Shown piece by piece: positions 33,985-47,300 of a DNA stretch of 64,000 nucleotides (within the stretch, counting starts at the first letter, position 1; each line of letters opens with the position of its first letter). Both the position numbers and the translations under genes were made by a program. The stretch lies in assembly GCA_016169945.1 (NCBI GenBank), contig JADLSH010000015.1:1-64000 (forward strand). Direction: 5' to 3'. The notes beneath the pieces are model-generated. The model was given only the letters and a program-made list of their open reading frames with translations, was not told where the DNA came from and made no database searches. Source of the DNA: Trachythela sp. YZ-2020 (taxonomy: Eukaryota; Cnidaria; Anthozoa; Malacalcyonacea; Clavulariidae).

Positions 33985-35216
33985 GGTGGCTCCCTTACAG
34001 TTCTTTAAAACTTTGGGCACTTCAGTAAATTTCGCCTCCAACCAAATTTATATTGGATACACTTACGACAGGGCAAAATGAGCATTTCCAGGAATGTAAA
34101 GAGGTATTGGGCTGTCTCTTTATGGACAAACAGGAATAGTGTTAGGGTTGCTATGGCAACCATGCAGTCTTATCTTTTGCGTTTATATTGTCTAATTTCA
34201 GATTGAATTGATAATATATTTTTTCTCCTTCGGTCAATTTTTCTGAATTTTTTTGGATGATTAATGGTCCACCAAAGAATAACATATCAAAATGGTATTT
34301 TATAAGGCTAGTTTCGAGATATTTTGGCATTTCGATTGCAGAGAAACCTCTCCGTAGAATTTTTGAAATTTGGATATGTGTTTCGCCTTGTCTTGTTTAA
34401 CAATTGTACAAAGTTTTAAAAAAAATCACCGAAGGAAACACGAGAAAAACAGCTTGAAACCAATTTGAAGTTGCTGACGTGATTAAATATGGACTCGACA
34501 AGATCGCACTTTGCGCATGCGTAGGAATTATAATACGTGAACAACACGAAATGAAACCACAACAATCTGTGACCACAATAATGAGCGAAACGTGTCAGTT
34601 TAGTTCAGGCTTGGTTCTTTGACTTTGTTTATATAATTATATGTATTTTCACTCCTACTTTTTGGCTTGTATTTTATATTCTTTACATATGCATGTTTGA
34701 GTTAAAAAGGGAAGTTTAACAATCAACACATTAATGTGACAACTTTTCAAAACATTCAAACAACATGTATTTTTCATATAAAGACAACTCGTATAAAACC
34801 GTGTAAAACTGTCTGCATTGTAGTATTATGTGCTAGTTTAGCAGGTCAAACACTAATTGTGAATTGAGTTGAAAGATAGGAGTAACATGTTATATTATAT
34901 TATATTATATTACTTTGGCAGATGTAGACTTCCTTGAACACAGTATAAAATATAATTTCAGAATCTAATAGTAATATTCAATGCAACCAGTCGAAGATTT
35001 TAATTTGAACATTATAAAAGAATATACGGAACTTATATAGGTAGAAAACACACTAAAAGAAAGCTTAGAAGCTGTTAAAAACATTTGTAAATCAAAATTA
35101 AACTTAAAGTAGTGCATATCTACACAGTTACAAAACTAAAATGGTGCATGCCATAACTATAGGGTTGTATTTGTTAGGGGAACCATGAGGCTGTGGCTGC
35201 TGCAATTGAACAACCA
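33985..35216. other. Unassigned; possible broken TTAA element
   Basis: Begins GGTGGCTCCCTTACAG directly after a TTAA, like an element terminus, but no inverted partner was found. A TATAT microsatellite lies at 34890-34912. No gene. Confidence 0.35.
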
Positions 35217-35220
35217 TTAA

Positions 35221-37915
35221 AGTGCTTATGAACGCAAAATGGGTTGTTATTGATTCGGATAGAACATAAAAAGTTAGTTAATAAGTTCTAGATTAGTTTT
35301 TGGCTTAGACTTTTAGTTTCGGAGATATAAAGGCTCAAAGTCGCTATTTTGGAAAAAAAGTAGCGTCTTCAGGGGGACTGGGTCCCAGGAACGTGTGTAT
35401 TTAATTTTACTATAAAAACAATTACATTTGGATAAATCATCTTGAAAAGTCGGCTATTTCGTGAGGAAAAAAACACATTTTTGAACTCAAACACATTTTT
35501 GAGTGTGTAAAGTAACCCTTCTAGTGGTTTGCATCGTCAATCGTGGAATATAGACGAAGGAATGGATTTAAATGCGATTTCAAAGTCGATCGTGGAGACG
35601 ACCATGACACTTGATGACAGTAACTTATGTCTATAAATTCTGGGACATAGATGCCTCTTGCTTATAAAATTATTTCGAAAGAAGAAATAAATGAACGAAT
35701 GCAAGGGTTAATAGTTTGTTGGAATGGAACTTAAACCTTTTACTGCATTTTATAGTCTTCATGCCTTCATGGACATGGGAATCGGTTGCATTTCATTTCT
35801 ACACCTGCTTTAAAGTTGGTTCTCACTTTAGCAAGGAAGCTTGTTTCCCTACAAATTTTACATTCAAATTTGCCCAAAATTTGGACATTTTCAAGAATAG
35901 TAACTGGTTAACTGCAACTGGCCAACCCACAATCTAATGAAATTGGCCCCCATGTATATTCTCACAGAACCTTTCATAGAAAGATTGGTTGGCAGATTGT
36001 CATCTTTGTCCATGTAACTGAAAGATGATCAATACACGGATATCATAAACTGGATATATATATATGGAATTATTGTGACGACACTAAACATTAATTGCCA
36101 CATAAATAGGCTTAGAATAATATTCATCTTTTGAGAATGTTTTAGTGGGGGAAACATATCTAATTTAATAAGCCATAAGGCCAGTATGTGATCTGTAAAA
36201 CTTCATACTTTATATTACAGTAGCTTTGCCTGTGTGGGCAGAGCAAACATGCTTCAACTTTCACATTAGATGTAAGATGTCTGGTGTGAGAGTGATGTAT
36301 GCTTTACTCATAGTGTACACACATCCAACTTTCTTGGCATGCCCACATAGCTGATTTAAGTAACTCGGAAAGGTGCTTCTCTGTGCAGGTAAACCGACTT
36401 CCTCCCGGGACATGGAGGAAAATGGATGTTGACCCCCTCCCCTACCAGATGTCCTTGCACATTTTAGAAGTAAAGTTCTTCCATAGTGGGAGTCTGGCTC
36501 TTTTCTAGGTAGCCCATTACCCAAAAAGCAGCTAAAGTTTAGCCGATCCAATCAAGCGCAGTTAACCCATTAATTGGCCGTACTCTACCACTGATGATTA
36601 AAATTTGCCAATTAATGGGTTAAGCCAATCCAATCGATCAAGGGGCTGAGCTATTAAAAGTGAACTTGCCCCCAAGAGACAATAGAGTCACACTGCAACA
36701 TATATTGATAAAGATGTTTAATAAATATTTAATTAAAAATGTTAATTCATCTTTCACTGATGGTTCCAGTTTACTTCACTGATAATCTAGATGAAATCAC
36801 AAACAAATAGTTTAATGGGCTATACAATGTTGAAGTGTATCTCTCTATTTAGGGAATTTTCTGTTAGGGACCAAGGCCTAACTGCAGAAATGCCTGATAC
36901 TCAGGTTAAGGTGGTTCCACTAGTGGGACAGTGCAGCACTTGGTGATCAACTTCGTGCCAAATACATGTATCAATTAAACATATATCATCAGTATCTCAC
37001 TGTCATATAAAACATGTGACATTGACTACATGTGTAGGATAATACAAGACACTGAAAGTCCACATATAAAGTAGGTTGAAGTCTAAAAGTAGAATGGCCT
37101 ATTAATTTATATTAGTTAAATACCATAAAGGCATTAAAGTTGTGATAATTTCCACATTGAAACATATATGATATATTATTCTATAACAGCAGTATGTAAT
37201 CTCTCAGAGGTAGAAGCACTTCGATCGATTTGTGCGTCAACAAACACCGTTGTACACCGGACATGTCCGGCGCAGAACCTTTCATCCGGCTTCAATGACA
37301 TTGTATACTAAGCAAATAATATGCACATTTAGGTGACATGATTCAACGTTAAATATCCAAAGTTCATACGCGCGAATAGACATCATTGCATTTGTTAAAA
37401 TCACAGCTTACCTGTATGTTGATTCCTGCCCTATGTTGGGACAACTGGGTACATTAGTCTTTGTTTATAGGTCGATAACTATGGCCTGTATTTGCTATAT
37501 CGATGAGTTTCGATGAGTTTCGGTGCCCTCTTTTCTATCGGTTTAAAGCCGCAATAGGTGATTTATCATCCAAAAAAGGTGTCAGATAGCTAGATATATT
37601 ACTGTTGGTACTTTCTGTGTAAGATCACGCACAAACGAAACATCGTTTAGACAAAATATGCAAAAAAACACAAGATATCGATATCTTCGCCATATATTTC
37701 TTAGTTGTTTATCAAAGTTGGGTTCCTGGGATCCAGGCCCCTTGGTGATATTTTTGTCGCGCTACTTTTTTTCAGAAAATGGCAAAATTTGCCTGTTTGA
37801 GCCTTTATATCTCCGAAACTAAAAGTCTAAGCCAAAAACTAATCTAGAACTTACTAACTAACTTTTCACGCCTTATGCGAATCAATAAAAAACCCATTTT
37901 GCGTTCATAAGCACT
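35221..37915. mobile_element. 2.7-kb TTAA-flanked TIR element
   Basis: Long imperfect terminal inverted repeats of about 150 bases, starting AGTGCTTATGAACGCAAAAT. The right arm (37760-37915) carries the complement, including the GCCTTTATATCTCCGAAACT region. TTAA at 35217-35220 and 37916-37919. The interior shows short open frames at 35716-35937 and 36261-36551 (minus) without family motifs, so a non-autonomous copy is likely. Confidence 0.85.
36566..36619. mobile_element. 54-bp TTAA mini-inverted repeat
   Basis: CCCATTAATTGGC and its complement GCCAATTAATGGG enclose about 28 bases, with TTAA on both sides (36562-36565, 36620-36623). A very small MITE or solo hairpin nested in the 2.7-kb element. 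Confidence 0.55.
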
Positions 37916-37919
37916 TTAA

Positions 37920-38570
37920 CGGATTTTACTTTCGTGAACAAAATTATAAAATTGTAAAGGCATTAACAAAGTCTCATGAATATACTGATTATGTACTTTA
38001 ACTCTCAAATACAATGTGAAGTATAATTTTGAACACTTATAAATTAACCCACACACAATGTGATATATTCATGTTGAAATAGGTAATCATCATTATAGCT
38101 CTTATTGTATACGTCACTCCTTTGCTGTCCGAACAATTTTGTTCCACTTGCCACAATGATGTTGTATACTGAAGGGTTTTACGTGTACTAAGAATTAGTT
38201 ATTCTAAAGCTCTTTCCAGGGTCTTAAAACGTTTAATAACACTGAGAGTGATCTAGTTGAGTTGTTTCGTGAAGGCTAAGATCATGGATTGAGTTCTTGG
38301 CCACAGGCTCTCACAACTAATGGGGTAAGAGAGAATTGGTAAGAGAAATTAACAAACAATTAACCAACCAAACTCAATTATCAACAGTCGTTCCCCAGAG
38401 CTTCGCTAGCCTCCAACAGAAGATCACGGGTTCAGGGTACGAGAACAGTGAAAACCGATTTCAATAATTGTTAATTATGACATGAGTCCACGAACAGCTG
38501 TAGATGCTACTATTTAAATGTTGTCTTTTGCACACCACGTTTTGTATTTTCAGGCCGCCATTCTTCATAG
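37920..38570. other. Unassigned region
   Basis: No terminal repeats, no coding signature. Confidence 0.35.
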
Positions 38571-38663
38571 GAAGGATACCTCTTTGGCAATGTCGAGTTG
38601 GACCAACTGTTCGGTATCCTACAGAAGCGACTGGACATAGCTACTGGTCGAGGTGCTGCATGA
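38571..38663 (+). CDS. Possible terminal exon, unknown protein
   Basis: After an acceptor-like CATTCTTCATAG the frame reads GYLFGNVELDQLFGILQKRL then DIATGRGAA-stop. The composition is protein-like, but no upstream exon was matched. It could equally be a repeat fragment. Confidence 0.25.
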   Translation, partial: EGYLFGNVELDQLFGILQKRLDIATGRGAA

Positions 38664-41116
38664 AGCAGGTTCGACCTATTAGATGATTGAAACAATTACT
38701 GTTCAATTTTTGCGACGGGAAATGAAAGAAGCTTAACTGTGCTCATCAGTTCATTCACTAAGTATAGAATCAGCTAATAGATACGTATTATCACAATATT
38801 CAACTTAACCATAAAGTTGGCAAAAAGAGCTTGTGTGTCTGAAATAATCTGTGTGTTTTAATTTTTACCCACAAATGTTGACGCGCGTGGACAATTTACA
38901 GTTTCATCAATCTACGTTAATACGGATACAATCATGAATTCGGCGTTTCCAAATGCTTCCAATCTCGAGACCATTTTGAAGAATTGGATCATGAGTTTCT
39001 ATATAATATATGTTTTCGTAGGATCGGATATGAAATACATTGTCATTATCATTATATACACAAAAATGTTCTTTGTATTTTGCTCAGCAAAAACTATATA
39101 GTTGAACAGCTGCATTCTTATGTTAAAAAAAGGAACCACAAACGAGCAATATATAATAATGTGAACGGAATTATAGAAATAACAAAAAGACGACGGAAAA
39201 AAGTAATTTGTTGTTTTATTAGTTCTTATTTATGAAAATAGAGCGATCTGATTGGCTAGCGAGCGTTTCAGAGCGGTCTGGTTTTCGCGCCAAAACAAAC
39301 AGAGGCGTGAAACAATTATTTAAATAGAAAATCTGCTATAAGAGTTTTAAAAACGTAGCCTAACGAAAGTAAAAATACGAAATTAGATCGCATCAACCTC
39401 TAACGACTTCGTACTAAGACGATGTACATCAGAATTGCCTGTATTTTGAGAAAAATGCGACTAAAAGTCGGTTGTTCTCGACATATAAAACGCCGAAAAC
39501 TATATATTTTCTTTTAAATACTCAGTATTCGGCCACTTAAAAGTGAAAACATTTCAGTTTAAACAGAAGAAGAAACATAGAAGAAACAATTTAATTTCCA
39601 CAAACATTAAATCTTAAAAAATGTTTAACTGCAGTAGCTATATTATTGTTATTTAATTTATGTTATTATTGTAAAACGACCAGAAAATTAAAATTTAAAA
39701 CAACATACCTTCTTTATTCTCCTCTTTGTAGTAAAAAGGTGTTCATTTATTTATATGTGTTTCTGATTAGCCAAGTGAACAAGAACCTGTTCTTGTCGAA
39801 GCAACACTGAATTTGCGAAACGCAAGGCCAAAACAATTCATTCCTATATGCTTTTCTGCTAACCAGATCTTGAGAAAAGCATGTACATTTTTACTGAAAC
39901 TATATAATTGTTTTTCTCGAGTTTTTGTATTCGATCATATGTCAATCAATAGGAAATGTGTGTTAATTAATGTAATATATCTAACACGCAATAACAATAG
40001 CACAGAGACAAAAGTTTGTAAATTAAAATATTTTAAGGAACGAGACGCCAACTGTTAATTCTGAAACGTTAATGAGAGGTCCAACGGCACTTGTTTCTAC
40101 AGTATAGGTTTAGGTTTTATCTTGAAAATAATCCACAGCGTTGTATCGCTATACCGTTCAGCAGGAACGTTAAGTTTTTTATTTAAAATTGCGCTGTTTG
40201 TTTACATAAGTAATGACATCTATTTTTAGCTGTGATTTTAGTCTATTGTTAGTTACTTCTTGAAAGGGGTGGATCAAATTACACTGCCAAACCCGGCAGA
40301 CGGTCTTTCCCCTCCTCAGCCTTGCCCGTTTTTGGGTGTTTCGCCGCAGGACCGTCTGTCTCGCAGGCTAGTTATTTACTGGCAGCGCCGGTCCGGATGT
40401 CTGTCTGGACGGGAAAAAAACGCATTTTTTTCCACATCCGGATCTCTCAACCGGTAAATATAGATGGTAAATATACAATGAAAAATATAGATTTACTAAA
40501 AAATAAGACAGAATTTTGCAATTTATTGTTAGATTCGCATAGACAAATACAGATTTACTCACACATGCAGTGGTAAAATGTAGTAAACAGAGCAGACGAA
40601 CGAAATCAGGTTTAGTTTATATACATGAAATGTACGAAATTTAGGTAATCTTTTTTGCCTTTTTAAAATGAAGACAAAAACAATCGCATACAGAATAATT
40701 CTCGCCTTAAATTTGACCGCGCGTTTAAGCGGACTGAAACTGCCTCACAAGAATGCCTCAGAGGAATGCCTTCATTATCCGCCATGTTTGGCTTCACTTT
40801 TTGATTACATAATTGTGTTAAGTCAGCCTTCCACGTATATATAGTTCAGTGAGTCAACCTCAATGTAGCCATTTCCCAGTGATTTTTTTCATTTTCTCAG
40901 TATCGCAACGTACAGTAACATGTTGTTTTCGAAGTCATTATTAGTTCTACCTTAGTGCTCATGAAACAAAGAAATACGACTGCTGTCAATTTCTCACCAG
41001 GAAACCGCAACTAAATTGCGAATAAATGAATGATAAAATGCATTTTAAAGTGCCTGCACTCGATCAGCATTTCTCATTATGCATTTCACAAGCAGCGAAG
41101 AAAAGAGTGCGTAATC
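38664..41116. other. Mostly unassigned; upstream region of PSDC-like gene
   Basis: A GC-rich patch at 40260-40440 (CAGACGGTC and its complement GACCGTCTG about 60 bases apart) may be a small repeat. The promoter of the plus-strand gene starting at 41117 should lie here, but no motif can be called. Confidence 0.35.
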
Positions 41117-41387
41117 ATGAGCTACATACGTGGCAAACCTCAATCTGTTAGTAATTTGTTTTCTTATGATAGGAAAGCTGCTGACAAATGGTTGGCTGGC
41201 TTAATGAAGGAACTCGAGACAAAATACAAGAACAAGTTAGACCTCATGTTGAAACTACATCCCCCAGCTGTGGACGAAAAGGCAGCCACGAAACGTCATC
41301 CACACGACTATCCCGACGTTGACACCAAAGATTTGGGTCTTAATCCTCCTGTTGAAGCGTTGATGAATGCGATCTTAAGCGACCCAG
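41117..41387 (+). CDS. PSDC-like gene exon 1
   Basis: Starts MSYIRGKPQSVSNLFSYDRK; soluble, charged, with no signal peptide. An upstream in-frame Met at 41030 exists but its added residues look like 5' UTR. Donor CCAG|GTAAGC is strong. Ends NPPVEALMNAILSDP. Confidence 0.7.
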
Positions 41388-44300
41388 GTAAGCAATAGTA
41401 GCATAGTCAACAGGGTTCTTTTGTTCTGCTTTTTAGCTTTGATTAGCCTGAGTAGGCATTTTTTGGATAACTATATTTTATCAAATAGAAGTAATGTGGC
41501 TATACCTTATCTTTCGCGATATTCGTGCTGTTCTGAAATGCATATGAGTCGATATGTTCTTGTCTGTGTTCTGCCGTTGTTAATGTGAGATACATCAAGG
41601 ACTCGTCATTAAAGATGGAAATGAACAAATTTGGGTAAGATTTCTGTAAATGACAGGCATTTGCAATCCATGCCTTCGTCTCACATGGATGGTGTCGCGA
41701 TAAACTATTCTGGTTCACAGCTTACCAACCTCCGCTATTAATCTAAGCCCGTTTAGCGATATTTCGCCGTGTAATTGATTTTATAGTAAAATTATTGTAC
41801 GATTATATGGACAAGCTGGGTGTAACGGTTCCCGAGATCCCCATATATATAAATACTCACTACCAGACAAGCCCGATTGCCGGGACGAAAGTTGAAAGAA
41901 GGGTCTCGGATAAGCGTTGTTGTAGTCTACCGACCTCCTTCTTCTAGTGTATATGGCCTGAGTGTGTCGATGTTTTTAAGTAAGTTTTGCTTCCCAGTGA
42001 CGTCCTTATCATGGAAGATTTAAACTTTCATTCAGATGATTCAACAAACCATAAAGCTTGTGAGTTTCCAAATTTACTACATACTCCTAATATGTCACAG
42101 CATGTTAATGAAGCCTAAGTAATCGAACCTAAGTAATGATGTATATGACCACACACCTTGGATAAGTGATCACAGCATTGTGCAGTTTAAAATTACCGCC
42201 AAGTTTTTCTCGTAAAACAATTATATATCGTCGATTGAAATTCACACTCAACTACGTCTGGCTGTTACTAATTCGACAGAAGAAGTCAAATCTCGCTGTA
42301 AAACAATCGAAAAGATTGAATATTTTAGTTCAGTTTCTGCCCACAAGATTGAGAACATTGATCGGTTACGACAAACCTTGTCAACTTAATCCAATTCCAA
42401 CTTGGCTTCTAAAGCAATGTATCCCCAACTTACTTTCGATTAATACTGAAATTGTTAATTTGTCACTACATGATGCTATCGTGCTTGCTTCGTTGAAAGA
42501 AGCCGCTTTGACAATGATACTGACAGATGAAGAAAACAATTTTCGACCAATACAGTACCCAATCTTTACTATGTTCCAAAGCTAATTGTGAAAGTGGAGG
42601 ATTAGTCTAGGACCTGTAACGAGGACAGATAATCTCAACTGTTTTAGAGTAAAATGACCATGACGGACAACATGGCATAGGCATATGTGCCAAAACCCGT
42701 ATCCGGGCGAAATGCCTGAAAATCACTAAGCCCAGAAACGGCACTATCGACATAGATCTATCTCCTGAACCATGAAAGCTACAGACTTTCTGAAGTGCTA
42801 ATAGTGGTTAGAGTGATCACTTTTAGGGCCGGGTGGTCATTGGAGAGTGAAATGTGTCTAGGTATAATATTTTACAAGAAAATGACTATGCACATCCCAT
42901 GTCAACTGCTAATTATACATCACATAACTTCATACACCTTAGAAAGGCTATATTTGCTTAGTTCCTAAATCTTTTTGTCATAGGATAAAAAACTATACTT
43001 ATTTCAATATAATACTAAAAGATTTCATGAGGGATGATATTGTTTTGTTGAGATATAATACAGTTAATTTCACTTACTCTGCGCCAAAACACGATTTCAG
43101 CCATACTTTGCAGTTTTTATTTGCTTTTTATCACCGAGCCTCGCAAATATTATCCACAAGTTGTACTTGAACATAATGATAGTTGACTAAAGAATAATCC
43201 AACCAAGTTTCGTCAGGTTTTGAAGTAGTGCAGCGTTATTGATGAAAGTTTCCATTACTCATTAGATTTACGTAATTCTTGAGATAAGTGTAACTGTATA
43301 AAATGTCAAATAATGTGATCTTTGTAATGTATTTATGTGAATAATAATCGTTTATAAGTCATCATTGTACGTTATACGTAATATTAGTAGTCATATTAGA
43401 CTAGTTATTAATTATTAGGTAGTTACACGACCACATCAGTTATGCTGTAATATTATTATCGTGTTTAAATAAATGCTTTTATTATTATTATTATTCGGCT
43501 ATTCCAGGCTTCTCTTTTTCTTAATTGTCTTTATATTTCATTTAAACACACAAAGAAACAAGGAATCATTTCAAAACAGTTTTAACATAAAGTTTAAAAA
43601 TGAAATTGCGAGAATATCTTACTGATTCTTTATCATATTTAATACATACTTTTGAAGGACTCCGCAGTTATAAATGACATATTTTGAGGAAATTGTTAAT
43701 GTTTACATGTACAAGTGACTATTATGTGTAAGGTTACAAAATGAATGGGTATTGTCGGTATTATATAATCTAACCGAAAATAAATTTACCAAGTTTTCAT
43801 TTACCACTGATAAGTAAAATCGTCAGGTGCCGTGTTAGACAGAGTAAAAAACTCTGGTGTTAGGGCACACCTGCATGGGTACATTGCTAGCTAATGGGTA
43901 CTAACAGTGGCAGATATTTTTTGTGCAGTTCCTGCAAAGAAGGGCAGAATCCCGTTCTTGTTGACTTCGAGAACCGAATAAACCTGATGTTTTAATTCCC
44001 ACAGAATTTATTACGTCGTTGACTATAACGCATGAAGTCGCTGCCGTTGATTTCAGCTTCGAGAGAAACTCTTTATTTCTTGTTTCACAGGAAAATGGTA
44101 CTACTGTACCAAGAGAACCAGATTTCGTCAATAGACTCGCTCGACAAAGAGCACAGCATTTTTCGCTCATGTTTTTTCGTTAATATATGCTCGCGCGACA
44201 CAGCATAGCATTTTCGCTAATGTTTATTTAACACGACATATATATTTTTAGTGCTTTGTTATTCTCGTTTGTGTTGTCGATTTCACTTCCTTGTGATTGG

Positions 44301-47300
44301 TCGGCTTTTTTTAGAGGTGTCAATCAATGACAAATTGTTAGTGGGGGCAGAAAGAAGTGGTAAGCACAAATGTGTCAGGCTTTTATTTTAAAAATAAAGC
44401 CTGATCGCAGGCTAGTCCTAGACTAGATACCCAATTAACAAATCATATTGAGTAATATAACCTAGATGAAACATTCAACCAGCTTATGAGGAACATCATC
44501 TAAGTTCGCCCACATAATGATACTTTATCTGAGATAATAAAGGTATTGTATCAGTTAGCTTTGGTGTGAGTGCCGCATTTGACACAATTGACAACAGCAT
44601 TTCGTTGCGTCTGCTTTGTAACATGTTGACATTGTATTGACATTGGCAAGATGGAGACACGCCCTATTTTCTAGACATAACAGTAGTATGTAATTTAATT
44701 ATAGAGGATAGTAAAATATATTCAGTTGAGGTTTTAACGTTAATGGCGTAGCACTGTTTGTGACATGGTGTCAGGAGAAAACGACAAACATGGAACACAT
44801 GAAGCCAATGGGTCCATTAAGAATGGACGGAAATGTGGCAGAAAATTGGAGGAAATGGAAACAAAGCTGGAGTCTATACGCAAAGGCCAGTGGAGCCGAA
44901 GAAAAAGACGAAGAGACTCAGTGTGCGATTTTCCTTCAAACAATCGGAGAGGAAGCATTGGAAGTCTATGATACTTTCATCTTTACCGAAGCGGATCGAG
45001 CCGCTCATTCAGAAATTCGAGGACTACTGTAGACCAAGGAAAAACACGACATACGAGCGATATGTATTTAATACGTGTGTACAAAACGCAAGAACACTCG
45101 ATGCATTTTTACTTGACCTTCGCAACAAAGCAAAGACCTGTGAATTTGGAACGCTACAAGACAGCTTAATTAAATATGGAATTGTTTGCGGAATCGACAA
45201 CAGGAGTGTCAGGGAACGTTTACTTTGAGACAACGATCTCACGTTGGAAACAGAGATCAACATTGTCAGAGCCGCGGAAACAAGCAAGACCCAAGTACAA
45301 AAGTTAAATAATTGTTCGCTCGAAGTAGAACCAATTCACAAGAATCTGGAAAGAAAATCTCGCCGTAAATACCAGAAGGAAGATACGAAATCAAGTGAAA
45401 GTGCGAGAAAAATAAAGCTTTGTTCACGTTGTGGATCAAGTCATGCACGAAAAACAATGCCCAGCGTTTGGGAAAACAAGTCGTAAATGTCACGAAATAA
45501 CCATTTCGCCAAAATGTGTCGCTCGAAAAACTTCAAAACTCAAAACACAAAACTTGGACGCGTACACGAATTTCGGAAAGAAGAAAGCACCGATGATTCT
45601 AGCTCGGAGGAAAACGAATTGTTTATCGGAGAAATTACGAAATCAACCGCCGAAGATGTAATAATTGCTATCCTCAACGTCAACTGCAACAGTATAAATT
45701 TCAAAATAGACTGTGGCGCGCAGTGCAATGTATTACTCGGGGAGATTTTCGACGGAATTAAGAAGAAACCAAAGATCATCGCTACTGGGACAAAGCTAAC
45801 AGCATATGGAGGAGCACAAGTACACGTGAAAGGGAAGTGTTTTTAAAAATTGAACAAAATACAAACCGGAAAACGGAAGCAGAGTTCTTTATGGTCAAAG
45901 CTCCCAGCGCCAAAGCACTCATTGGATTACAAACGTGTAAGAATCTTAAACTGATTAGCATAAATCAAGTCCATGAAGTACAGGAAAGGAAAGCCGACAT
46001 CATCGAGGAGTACGAAGATGTATTTACTGGTTTGGGTCTCGTCGAAAGAGAATATCACATCGAGTTACAAGAAAATGCAAAACCAACGATTCAACCACCG
46101 CGGAAAGTACCATTAAGTCTGATACCAAAGCTGAAAGAGACTCTTGGTAATCTTACGAAATCAGGGGTAGTCAGTAAATTGGATCGACCTACCGAATTGG
46201 TCAATAGCCTCGCAATCGTAGAAAAGAAAGATGGATCATTGAGATTGTGTTTAGACCCGGAAGATCTTAATAACTCGATTAAAATAAGACATTACAAAAC
46301 CTCGACCGCAGAAACAATCTCAAACCACCTGAGTGGAAAGAAAGTATTCACCGTTATCAACGTGTCCAACTGCTACTGGCACAAAAAGCTTGATGAAGAG
46401 TCGTCCTATCTGTGTGCATTCAACACACCGTTTGGCAGATACAAGTTCAACCGCATGCCTTTCGGCATATGTTCTGCATCGGACGTACGGCAGAAAATGG
46501 TAGACGGCGAATTATCCTACATCCCTGGTGTACAAGCTGTATACGATGACATCATAGTCTCGGGTGCCAACACAGCAGAGCACGACGCAGCCTTAGTTAA
46601 AGTCCTGAATCGAGCAAGAGAACGTAACATCAAATTCAACAACAAGAAGATCCAACTATGAGTCACTGAAGTGAAATACCTTGGCAACATCGTCAGTGAA
46701 ACGGGATTCACACCTGATCCTGAGAAGATCAGAGACATAGTCAAAATGCCCCCACCAAAGAGCAAGCAAGATTTACGACGCCTATTAGGAATGGTTAATT
46801 ACCTCTCACAGTACATACCCAACATGTCGGAGATCATGTATATATCTAATATATAAATATATTAAATATATAAATATTTAATATATAAATATTTAATATA
46901 TTTAATGTATATAATGCTGTGTATATAACCACTGCTATCCCCATCTATCACCACGTCTCTACCATCTACAGCATGGTTTCTTAAGGGGTAAATCTACGCT
47001 AACTCAACTACTCCACGTCCACCAAGAAATCCTCGATCACTCAGCTGGTGGGAAAGAAGTTGATGCTATCCACCTAGACCTGTCCAAGGCCTTCGACCGT
47101 GTTCAACATCACATGCTTCTGAACAAGCTTGAGCAATATGGCATATCACGCTCACTTCTTCGGTGGTTTCATAGTTACCTGAGTGTAGACGACCGGCCAA
47201 GCTTGAAAAAAGTGTCTAGAAAACACTGTCGATGGCATTTTTTGTTACAAGCATGAAAATACGCAAAATGTCTCAGGATAGTGTTTACTTTGAGGGTGAG

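Noticed and set aside
36261..36551. 96-codon minus-strand open frame
   Set aside because: Lies in a TIR element, no motif, composition like translated non-coding DNA.
38984..39235. Small hydrophobic open frame (and MNSAFPNASNLET upstream)
   Set aside because: Looks like a receptor N-terminus at first sight but is short, AT-driven and without splice support.
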